A DNA stretch of 39,575 nucleotides from Nitrospira sp. UW-LDO-01 (GTDB lineage Bacteria; Nitrospirota; Nitrospiria; Nitrospirales; Nitrospiraceae). A model generated the notes under the pieces. It was not told where the DNA came from, ran no database searches, and saw only the letters and a list, made by a program, of their open reading frames with translations. Shown here one piece after another: positions 32,609-39,575 of the stretch. Both the position numbers and the translations under genes were made by a program. The DNA lies in NCBI GenBank assembly GCA_002254365.1, contig NIUT01000146.1, forward strand, positions 42,264-81,838, written 5' to 3'. How positions within the stretch are numbered: position 1 is the first letter of the stretch; the number at the start of each line of letters is the position of its first letter.

Positions 32609-32638
32609 TTGACCTCTTTCTTATCCACGCGGTATTGT
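32609..32638 (+). promoter_or_regulatory. Likely promoter of proA
   Basis: TTGACC (32609-32614) and TATTGT (32633-32638) lie 18 bases apart, giving a leader of about 30 bases to the proA ATG (32676). GGTGAG (32665-32670) is the presumed ribosome site. Confidence 0.5.
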
Positions 32639-32675
32639 CTGCATCCTTCTCAATTGTGAGTCGTCGGTGAGAACT

Positions 32676-33986
32676 ATGGAAGCGCTGAGTCAAGCCGTTT
32701 CAGAACCAGGTAGTGAACCATCGAAGCCATTGCCTACGATGGAATATGTCGTTGACCTAGTTTCCAACGCGAAACGGGCAGCCAGACGACTTGCCGCGCT
32801 ACCGACATTGACCAAGAACCAAGCACTGTTGGCTATGGCGGATGCGTTGGAAGCCAAATCGGACGAATTGATCACGGCAAATGAGCGAGATCTCGAGGCC
32901 TTTGGGACTGCCAATGACAAGAAGGCCATGGCGGATCGCTTGCGGTTGACCGACAAACGGATCAAGGAGATGGCAGCGGGGATCCGCGAGGTGGCGCAGC
33001 TGCCGGATCCTGTGGGGATGATGTCTGCCATGTGGACAAGACCCAACGGGATGCAGGTGGGGCGGGTTCGCGTGCCGATCGGGGTGATCGGAATCATTTA
33101 TGAGTCGCGCCCGAATGTGACAGCTGATTCCGCTGCGCTTTGCCTCAAGTCGGGGAATGTCTGTGTGTTGAGAGGCGGCAGCGAAGCGATTCATTCCAAT
33201 ACGGCGATCGCGTCCATTCTCTCCGACGCGTCACAAAAAGCCGGTATCCCACCGGGTGCGATCACGTTCGTCGATCGCGCGGATCGTGAGATCGTACCGG
33301 TCTTGCTCAAGCAGGATCAGTGTATCGACTTGATCATTCCCCGTGGTGGCGAATCGTTGATGAAACTCATTGCCGAACACTCGACCATTCCTGTAGTCAA
33401 ACATGATGCGGGTGTCTGTCATATCTATGTCGATGCTGCAGCCGATGTCGCCATGGCGGAAGCGATTTGCCTCAATGCGAAGGTGCAGCGCCCATCAACC
33501 TGCAACGCCATGGAAACACTGCTGGTTCACCAGTCGATTGCGCGCACGTTCTTGCCGGCGCTGGCGGCTGGTCTCCGGGTAGCCCATGTTGAAATCCGAG
33601 GCTGTGCCAAGACCTGTCAGTTGATCTCGGAGGCCAAGCCGGCCAGTGAGAACGATTACGGGAAAGAATTTTTGGACCTCGTCCTGGCCGTGAAAGTCGT
33701 CAAGAACATGGATGAGGCTATGGAGCATATTGCGCAGTATGGCTCGCGACATACGGAAGCGATCGTGACGTCGGACTATGGGCGCTCGATGCGGTTTCTT
33801 AAAGAGGTTGATGCCAGTGCGGTGATAGTGAACGCTTCTACACGCCTCAATGACGGATATCAGTTCGGTCTCGGGGCCGAGATCGGGATCAGCACGTCGC
33901 GGATTCATGCTCGGGGTCCGATGGGATTAGAAGAACTGACCTGCTCAAAGTTTATGGTTTTAGGGAGCGGCCAGCTCCGCGAGTGA
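32676..33986 (+). CDS. proA: Gamma-glutamyl phosphate reductase (ProA)
   Basis: This 436-residue member of the aldehyde dehydrogenase superfamily matches ProA in full: NAKRAARRLAALPTLTKNQALLAMADALE at the N-terminus, RVPIGVIGIIYESRPNVTADSAALCLKSGNVCVLRGGSEAIHSN, and catalytic Cys276 in NAKVQRPSTCNAMETLLVH. The C-terminal segments SRHTEAIVTSDY and VNASTRLNDGYQFGLGAEIGISTSRIHARGPMGLEELT are also present. It reduces glutamyl-5-phosphate to the semialdehyde in proline synthesis, using NADPH in the cytoplasm. About 20 extra residues at the N-terminus precede the family core. proB is not in the window. The next gene begins immediately after its stop. Confidence 0.96.
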   Translation: MEALSQAVSEPGSEPSKPLPTMEYVVDLVSNAKRAARRLAALPTLTKNQALLAMADALEAKSDELITANERDLEAFGTANDKKAMADRLRLTDKRIKEMAAGIREVAQLPDPVGMMSAMWTRPNGMQVGRVRVPIGVIGIIYESRPNVTADSAALCLKSGNVCVLRGGSEAIHSNTAIASILSDASQKAGIPPGAITFVDRADREIVPVLLKQDQCIDLIIPRGGESLMKLIAEHSTIPVVKHDAGVCHIYVDAAADVAMAEAICLNAKVQRPSTCNAMETLLVHQSIARTFLPALAAGLRVAHVEIRGCAKTCQLISEAKPASENDYGKEFLDLVLAVKVVKNMDEAMEHIAQYGSRHTEAIVTSDYGRSMRFLKEVDASAVIVNASTRLNDGYQFGLGAEIGISTSRIHARGPMGLEELTCSKFMVLGSGQLRE

Positions 33987-35771
33987 ATGTCCTCGGATCC
34001 CATTGCATGTGCCCTGTTCACTCCAGGCCATCTCCGATTTCCTTCCACCCGTGCGCTTGCTGAATCCTTCCACAAGGTCGGCGGATACGTTGGCACGTTA
34101 CCGACCGGGCACCTCGTCTTTTATCGACCTGATGGCAGACGGTTTCTTGCCACCGATCCCACGGGCCAACCTCTCCATGAGTGCGAATGGGAGGTGAGTG
34201 AACTGGGGGTCGTGTCCCTCAAGCGCGCCCGGGTCAAGCTGGATTGGGGGGGCTGGGTCGGAATAGTACCTGCCGGCTTGGTGAATGAAACCCGAGTGAA
34301 TCTTGCCACGAGGTCTAACTGGCAGCGAACTACGCCAGAAGATCTTCGTAGTTTGGCGGCAAAGGCCTTACGGGTGCCAATTGAAGAGGTGCGGTGGTTT
34401 TATCGGGATGAGGATTTTTCCATTGAGCCCACCGGGCTGGCGACGATCCGCCAACGAAAAGATGCGTTCTATCTGTTGGACGATGGCGGGTTTGAAACCG
34501 CACACTTTATGTCCTGCATGGGTGCGATGCACTGGGATGAGATTGATTTTCTCCCAGTTGTTGAACTGTTCAAATCGCTGTTACCCGGGACAGGTTCCGC
34601 GGTGTTGGAACTCATTCGAGGATTGTATGACGATCAACAACAAGGGCATTCGGTACCACGAGCGTTACGGTACCGTGGTATCCCTCCCTATCCATCGGAG
34701 GCGGCGTTTCGGCTGTTCAGCGCCTTTTTCACACCTCAATCATCAGGGACCGGGGATCCCTTTGTCGACTTCATGAATCCATCGAAATCGCAAGTCGTCG
34801 CCTGGCTGCCTGCCGATCATCCACCGGTACGCTATTTTGACGAACGCCAGGGGGTATGTATTACGGTAAAAGATGGGGTCGCGCAGAAGGCAACCCTTGC
34901 GACGGATACGGGAGGCTTGGCCTACGTCAATCCACTGGGTCGTCGCGTGCTTCCCCTTGATCGCAGTATGCGAATAGAGGGCCAGCAGATGATCCTCAAG
35001 GATCGTGAACAAGAAACGATCATCTCTTTGCCGATCGGTCTTCATGTTCGGACGGCCCCATCGCCTGAAGGACCGATGAGCCCTGTCGACTGGCGGACGG
35101 TCTTTGTACCGGAGCCTCCTGCCCTTCATCCGCGTGAAGCGTTTGGCGCTGTGCTGTTGTATCCGGAAGGCCACGAGGAGATCAGTGAGCTTGCGGCACA
35201 ACCCTTTGTCGCCGACTATCTGGATGATCTCGGAGAGCAGGACCGTGAGATCGGCAGACTACGATCGCTGGCGGAACGCGTGCTCATTGTGAACGGAGAT
35301 GCCGTCATTTCGACATGCGTGCTCTTCGACCGACCACGCGACTATACGGTGAGAGTCCACTATGGAGCTTATGCCCAGCGGCAGGCGCAACAGCTCTGGA
35401 CTCAGTGTGCGGAAATCAATCGATGGGACTGGCTGCAACGAATACGTATGGGCGCCGAAGATGTGGTGCAGGAGTCAATGGCTCGTCATGGGCTGTATGA
35501 TCTCCTGTATCTCTGGCTCTCCTACGACACGTTTGGGTCGCTGACGGCAATGAGGACAACTCTCGCCAATGCAGGCCAAGCGTTGAGGCGGGGAGGTGAT
35601 GCATTTGTCGTCGGCCCTGTCGGTGTGCCGGCGGTCCTGGCATCGGAGCTGTGGCAGCTCTGTTGGAGCGATTCAGTGGCGGCGCTGCCCACGTTTGCTA
35701 TGCATAAAACGATCTTGCCGAAGGCCAGGGTCAAAACAGGGCTTACGTTGTTCCATCTCAGACGGGTGTAA
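33987..35771 (+). CDS. Large protein of unknown function abutting proA
   Basis: This 594-residue protein begins on the base after the proA stop, so both are probably one transcript. There is no signal peptide or membrane helix. Distinct parts are a beta-rich N-terminal region (GTLPTGHLVFYRPDGRRFLATDPTGQPLHECEWE), a central segment (VKDGVAQKATLATDTGGLAYVNPLGRRVLP), and a C-terminal alpha/beta part ending LYLWLSYDTFGSLTAMRTTLANAGQALRRGGDAFVVGPVG. That part has a weak flavour of the last strands of a SAM-dependent methyltransferase. I do not recognise a family and do not assign a function. A degenerate methyltransferase is one possibility. Confidence 0.6.
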   Translation: MSSDPIACALFTPGHLRFPSTRALAESFHKVGGYVGTLPTGHLVFYRPDGRRFLATDPTGQPLHECEWEVSELGVVSLKRARVKLDWGGWVGIVPAGLVNETRVNLATRSNWQRTTPEDLRSLAAKALRVPIEEVRWFYRDEDFSIEPTGLATIRQRKDAFYLLDDGGFETAHFMSCMGAMHWDEIDFLPVVELFKSLLPGTGSAVLELIRGLYDDQQQGHSVPRALRYRGIPPYPSEAAFRLFSAFFTPQSSGTGDPFVDFMNPSKSQVVAWLPADHPPVRYFDERQGVCITVKDGVAQKATLATDTGGLAYVNPLGRRVLPLDRSMRIEGQQMILKDREQETIISLPIGLHVRTAPSPEGPMSPVDWRTVFVPEPPALHPREAFGAVLLYPEGHEEISELAAQPFVADYLDDLGEQDREIGRLRSLAERVLIVNGDAVISTCVLFDRPRDYTVRVHYGAYAQRQAQQLWTQCAEINRWDWLQRIRMGAEDVVQESMARHGLYDLLYLWLSYDTFGSLTAMRTTLANAGQALRRGGDAFVVGPVGVPAVLASELWQLCWSDSVAALPTFAMHKTILPKARVKTGLTLFHLRRV

Positions 35772-35941
35772 CTTCATCCGAGAAAGAGTTCCCGGAGTGA
35801 CTGGGTAGAGTGATTGTCTTCGCGAGAAGCGCTGGCTTGTCGGGGACGAGTCTTGTAGAATCCGAATCGTCTGCCCAGTACTCGTTCGTGCAACACTGTA
35901 GATGGGATGAGCGTATAGATAATTGATGGAGGAGGAAGATT

Positions 35942-36118
35942 ATGCCAAGTGTGTTGGATAAGGTGATTGAGAGAGAATTGAGAAAAGAGCTACGGGATGC
36001 CCTAATCAGGTTTGAACAGCAGTTGCGACAGTCCGGCGTAAGTGATGACAACATCAAGAATCGGATGCGGGGCGCCAAGCAGTTTGTCGCGTTTCTGTAT
36101 GGGCGATACCTCGGATAG
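35942..36118 (+). CDS. 58-residue helical protein (below ORF-track limit)
   Basis: MPSVLDKVIERELRKELRDALIRFEQQLRQSGVSDDNIKNRMRGAKQFVAFLYGRYLG is encoded with a strong ribosome site GGAGGAGGA (35928-35936), five bases before the ATG. The track misses it because it is under 60 residues. It is highly charged and all-helical. The part RFEQQLRQSGVSDDNIKNRMRGAKQFVAFLYGR resembles the core-binding (SAM-like) N-terminal domain of tyrosine recombinases, but no catalytic domain follows. It may be a free-standing small DNA-binding or adaptor protein. Its neighbours (unknown protein upstream, type I secretion downstream) give no further clue. Confidence 0.6.
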   Translation: MPSVLDKVIERELRKELRDALIRFEQQLRQSGVSDDNIKNRMRGAKQFVAFLYGRYLG

Positions 36119-36351
36119 TCGTAGTTCGGTTGCCTTGATCGCGGATGAGGCCTGCCCATGAGAAGCGTGCAACATCACCTGCCATTCCATCGCGACCGTG
36201 AAGGTGCGAATGCCTGGTCACAACAAGATGCGCGCTCATGGACAATGCGAAAATGAAATGAGAACCGGATCCTGCGATTACGGAAGCGGCATCTCTGTGC
36301 TAATCCTTGAAAGTATTTGGCCATCGCCAACCTGTCCCCTAAGATGGCTGC

Positions 36352-38535
36352 ATGTCAGCTGCTTCGGAGACAACCTCTTCCCAGCAATCTGATCCGATAC
36401 TGTCATCGCTCGAGTCGGATGAGTCCGATACCGGATTGCGATGCCTTCTGATTATCGCGCAGTACTATGACCTTCCGGTCAATGGCGCGCAGCTTCGACA
36501 TCAGTTTGCCCAGCCTGGACAGAAACTGTCCGACAGTGAACTGCTCCGCACCGCCAAGAATCTTGGATTGAACGCCGGTCTCGTCACGAGTGAGTGGCAC
36601 AAGCTGCAAGGCGCCTCTCTTCCAGCCATGGCCAAGCTCGTGGATGGAGGCTATGTGGTGGTGTCCAAGATCGAAGGCGAGCAGGTGCTGGTTCAGAATC
36701 CTGTGGAAGGTTATTCGCTCGTCCTCTCTCGTGACCGATTCGAACTGATCTGGACGGGAGAGTTGGTGCTCGTGACGAAGCGAGTCACGATTCGTCTTCA
36801 TGATCTCACGTTCGATCTGACCTGGGTGATCCCAGGGATCGTCAAGTATCGGAAGTTGTTCGGCGAGATCTTGATCGCATCGGCGTTTCTCCAATTCGCG
36901 GCCCTCCTCACGCCGTTCTTGACACAACTGGTGATCGATACGATTCTTGTGCACCAGGAGTTGAGCACGCTTTCGTTGATGGCCGGCGGCCTCATCGCAC
37001 TGACTATCTTTGAGGGCATCATCCGTGGGCTCCGCACCTATCTGTTTGCTCATACAACCAATCGCATGACGGTCACCCTGGGTGCTCGACTCTTTCGCCA
37101 TATTCTGGCGCTCCCTGCGACGTATTTTGATGCCAAGCGCGCGGGCGATACGGTCGCTCTGGTGCATGAGTGGGAACAGCTGCGCCAATTCGTCACGAGC
37201 CACTCCATGACGATGCTCCTGGATGTTCCCTTTACCGTGGTCTTTCTGGCCTGCATGTGGCTCTTGAGCCCCGCGCTCACGCTGGTGGTCATGGTCACAC
37301 TGCCGATCTATGCGCTGTTGTACTACGCTATGGCCCCGTCAATACGGGCCTGTCTACGCGATCTATGCAATCGTGAAACGGACAATCAGGCATTCGTGGT
37401 CGAGGCCGTCAGCGGCATCCAAACGGTGAAGGCCATGGCGGGTGAGCCGTCGCTCTGGCGGAAGTGGGACGCACAGCTGGCCGGTTATGTGCAGGCGAGT
37501 GTTCGTGCCACTAGCCTGATCACGATCGCACGGTACATTGCGACGGGGGTGTACCACGTCACCATGGCAGTGGTCTTTTGGCTCGGGGCCTCTCGCGTGA
37601 TTGAAGGGCAGTTGAGTATCGGGCAGTTGATCGCGTTCGTCCTGTTGTCGGCTCACGTGATGGGCCTCCTTCTGAGATGGGTCACACTTTGGCAGGAGTT
37701 CCAGCAAGCGGGTATTTCGGTCCAGCGGTTGGGGGACGTACTGAACAGGCCGCCAGAGCCCTCCTATCACCCGAATCGGATCACGATTCCACAGGTCCAG
37801 TGGCAGGTGCGTTTTGAAACTGTCACGTTTCGCTACCGGCCGGATGGGCCATCAGTGATCCGCAAGCTGTCTTTTTCAGTGGAGCCGGGCCAGATTGTCG
37901 GGATCGTGGGACGTTCAGGCTCAGGCAAAAGCACGATGGCCAAATTGCTCCAGTGTCTGTATAGGCCTGAACAGGGACGAATTCTGGTGGATGGTGTGGA
38001 TCTCGTACAGGTCGATCCGGCTTGGCTGCGTAGGCACGTGGGTGTTGTGCTGCACGAGAATGTCCTCTTCAATGGTTCGGTTCGGGACAACATCGCGATG
38101 ATCAATCCCGCCATGTCGATAGAGCAGATTATGCAGGCGGCAACGTTGTCCGGAGCGCACCAGTTTATCGTCGAATTAGGGGACGGGTATGACACGCAGA
38201 TCGGCGAGCACGGCTGTCTGCTCTCCAGTGGGCAGCGTCAACAGATTGCGATTGCCCGAGCCCTTGCCGCGAATCCCCGCCTGCTGATATTCGACGAGGC
38301 CTTGAGTGCGTTAGACGAGGAATCTGAAACGGTGTTTCAACAGAATATGGGTCAGATCGCTCAGGGCCGTACTGTATTCATCATGGCCACTCGGTTGAGT
38401 TCACTGCGCCAGGCCCATCGCATTTTTGTCCTGGATAAAGGGGAGATTCTTGAACAGGGCACATATGAGGAACTGCGCGAGCAGGAGGGAACTTCCTCAC
38501 GCCTCTCGGTCTCTCACGTTGGAAGTCAATCATGA
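36352..38535 (+). CDS. HlyB-like type I secretion ABC transporter with altered ATPase motifs
   Basis: This 727-residue protein is a full homologue of HlyB. An N-terminal C39-like domain (about 25-150) has Thr in place of the catalytic Cys (DTGLRCLLIIAQYYD). Six membrane helices lie at about 165-455 (GLRTYLFAHTTNRMTVTLGARLFRHILALPATYFDAKRAGDTVALV), and the nucleotide-binding domain at about 480-715. Walker A GRSGSGKST (520-528), Walker B LLIFDEA (Asp648, Glu649) and SALD are intact. The Q-loop has His568 (VVLHENVLF) instead of Gln, the signature is LSSGQ, and the H-loop has Thr680 (MATRLSS) instead of His. Such transporters export RTX-type proteins with HlyD and TolC. It is immediately upstream of the HlyD-like gene. 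Confidence 0.93.
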   Translation: MSAASETTSSQQSDPILSSLESDESDTGLRCLLIIAQYYDLPVNGAQLRHQFAQPGQKLSDSELLRTAKNLGLNAGLVTSEWHKLQGASLPAMAKLVDGGYVVVSKIEGEQVLVQNPVEGYSLVLSRDRFELIWTGELVLVTKRVTIRLHDLTFDLTWVIPGIVKYRKLFGEILIASAFLQFAALLTPFLTQLVIDTILVHQELSTLSLMAGGLIALTIFEGIIRGLRTYLFAHTTNRMTVTLGARLFRHILALPATYFDAKRAGDTVALVHEWEQLRQFVTSHSMTMLLDVPFTVVFLACMWLLSPALTLVVMVTLPIYALLYYAMAPSIRACLRDLCNRETDNQAFVVEAVSGIQTVKAMAGEPSLWRKWDAQLAGYVQASVRATSLITIARYIATGVYHVTMAVVFWLGASRVIEGQLSIGQLIAFVLLSAHVMGLLLRWVTLWQEFQQAGISVQRLGDVLNRPPEPSYHPNRITIPQVQWQVRFETVTFRYRPDGPSVIRKLSFSVEPGQIVGIVGRSGSGKSTMAKLLQCLYRPEQGRILVDGVDLVQVDPAWLRRHVGVVLHENVLFNGSVRDNIAMINPAMSIEQIMQAATLSGAHQFIVELGDGYDTQIGEHGCLLSSGQRQQIAIARALAANPRLLIFDEALSALDEESETVFQQNMGQIAQGRTVFIMATRLSSLRQAHRIFVLDKGEILEQGTYEELREQEGTSSRLSVSHVGSQS

Positions 38536-38542
38536 GGCGGCG

Positions 38543-39571
38543 ATGGCTCTCAGTACACTAGAACGACAGTGGATGGTCTGGAAGGCGGCCTGGCAGGCTG
38601 AGTCAGGTCAGCCTCCCAATAGAGCCGTTCCAGAGGGACCGGCCGCAGAGTTTCTTCCGGAGGCGTTGGACATTCAGGAGACGCCTCCCTCTCCGATCGG
38701 CCGAGCGCTCTTGTGGACCATCCTGATCTCCTGTGTGGTCGGAGCGGTATGGACCACGGTCGTGAAGATTGATACCGTGACGATGGCGCAGGGGAAGGTC
38801 GTACAAAGTGAGGACTCAAGGGTCCTTCACCCGCATGAAGCAGGGGTCATTACAGCCATTCACGTTCATGAGGGACAAGTGGTCAAATCGGGCGAGATCT
38901 TGATCGAACTGGATCTGACCAGGAAACTCACGGAAGCCGAGCCACAGTCTCACATCCTGGTCTCAGATGTTCAGCAGATGACAGCGGCGGAGCGCTCCGC
39001 GCTCGAAGACAATGCCGCGTCCGTTTCGCAAGCGATCACGAAAGTCGAACAGAACGCGGGAGTTCAGCGGGTGCTCTCACCGATTGATGGGGTAGTGCGG
39101 CAACTTGGGGTTCAGACGGTGGGCACGGTGGTGACGCCGGCACAGCCGCTGTTTATCATTGTGCCTCTGAAGCACTCGCTGGAGGTCGAGGCGCGGATCG
39201 AGAGTAGGGATGTGGGGATCGTCCTCAAGGGACAGCCGGTTGCGATCAAGCTCGCCAGGGTTCAGCCGGTGTATCAGGAGACCATTGCCGGTCATGTAAT
39301 GAGGGGGCCTGACAAGAGCACGTCGAACACACACGTCGGGCTTGTTTCGGCTATCAGGGTTGGTCTTGATCATTCGACGACTCGAGTCGGGAGCACAGAG
39401 GTCAAGCTTGTTCCCGGTATGGCGGTGGCGGTTGAAATCAAGACCGGTCAGCGCCGGATGATCGAATACCTCCTGGAGCCCGTACACCAGCTCATGAACG
39501 AACGTGTGCGGGAATGGACCGCGCTCATTCAGGTTGTGCGCAGTTTCATCGAGCGCCGGAATCTATCGTGA
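38543..39571 (+). CDS. HlyD-like membrane fusion protein with missing hairpin
   Basis: This 342-residue protein has one transmembrane helix (about 55-73), a half-lipoyl motif (VLHPHEAGVITAIHVHEGQVVKSGEILIELD, about 94-124), a second lipoyl half (RVLSPIDGVVRQLGVQTVGTVVTPAQPLFIIVP, 176-208), and a C-terminal beta-barrel that ends VPGMAVAVEIKTGQRRMIEYLLEPVHQLMNERVRE as in HlyD. HlyD of E. coli is 478 residues; here only about 50 residues separate the lipoyl halves instead of about 190, so the coiled-coil hairpin toward TolC is nearly absent. The ATG at 38543 has GAGGCGG before it and lies seven bases after the ABC-transporter stop. The track start at 38426 is inside that gene. The stop is four bases before the window end. 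Confidence 0.9.
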   Translation: MALSTLERQWMVWKAAWQAESGQPPNRAVPEGPAAEFLPEALDIQETPPSPIGRALLWTILISCVVGAVWTTVVKIDTVTMAQGKVVQSEDSRVLHPHEAGVITAIHVHEGQVVKSGEILIELDLTRKLTEAEPQSHILVSDVQQMTAAERSALEDNAASVSQAITKVEQNAGVQRVLSPIDGVVRQLGVQTVGTVVTPAQPLFIIVPLKHSLEVEARIESRDVGIVLKGQPVAIKLARVQPVYQETIAGHVMRGPDKSTSNTHVGLVSAIRVGLDHSTTRVGSTEVKLVPGMAVAVEIKTGQRRMIEYLLEPVHQLMNERVREWTALIQVVRSFIERRNLS

Positions 39572-39575
39572 GATC

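Noticed and set aside
36403-37203. 266-residue minus-strand ORF
   Set aside because: It is an antisense shadow of the HlyB-like gene; its product is rich in His, Arg and Gln and has no domain pattern.

Overview
The window looks like chromosomal DNA of a Nitrospira-type bacterium (Nitrospirota). This is an inference from moderate GC content, the overall gene style, and the combination of DUF3597, bactofilin, ClpB, a GlrK/GlrR-type regulator and a TPR-secretin gene cluster. No rRNA, tRNA, CRISPR array or intact insertion sequence was seen. Most of the window is ordinary, densely packed chromosome. One small scar of decayed accessory genes lies at about 8.2-8.7 kb.

Layout. 0.3-8.0 kb holds mostly small housekeeping or unknown genes: a DUF3597 protein, a bactofilin, an exported small protein, a DUF423 membrane protein, an unknown anchored protein overlapping a dienelactone-hydrolase-like gene, a Gfo/Idh/MocA oxidoreductase, a stand-alone Lrp/AsnC ligand-binding domain, an exported unknown, the YifB/ComM AAA+ protein behind a clear sigma-70 promoter, and a small membrane protein. 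8.2-8.7 kb holds remnants of a type I restriction hsdR gene, of a small DUF4258-like gene, and of a DUF2283 gene broken by one in-frame TGA. 9.0-13.2 kb holds an unknown gene, a REP-type inverted pair, clpB and a multi-pass membrane protein. 13.3-17.0 kb is a three-gene operon (histidine kinase, lipoprotein, sigma-54 activator) with the same order as enterobacterial glrK-qseG-glrR. 17.2-18.8 kb encodes a secreted protein with four BACON-like repeats and a fibronectin type III domain.

19.3-32.4 kb is the most coherent block. A type II secretion / type IV pilus-like operon of eleven genes runs from a TPR-secretin lipoprotein through two pseudopilins, a LysM coiled-coil lipoprotein, an inner-membrane platform (GspF), an ATPase (GspE/PilB), PilM/GspL-like, PilN-like, PilO-like and PilP/GspC-like proteins, to a third pseudopilin-like protein lacking Glu5. 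No prepilin peptidase or GspH-K set is present. The block is flanked by two nucleotide-sugar genes: a UDP-hexosamine 6-dehydrogenase (TviB/WbpO type) and a UDP-glucuronate decarboxylase-like enzyme. Together they suggest an envelope or exopolysaccharide-linked export function, but the cargo is unknown.

32.7-39.6 kb contains proA, a directly abutting 594-residue protein of unknown function, a 58-residue helical protein missed by the ORF track, and a type I secretion pair. The HlyB-like ABC transporter has His in place of the Q-loop Gln and Thr in place of the H-loop His. The HlyD-like adaptor lacks nearly all of the long alpha-helical hairpin that normally reaches the outer-membrane channel. 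This pair is the strongest candidate in the window for unusual or undescribed biology. The window ends four bases after the hlyD-like stop codon.
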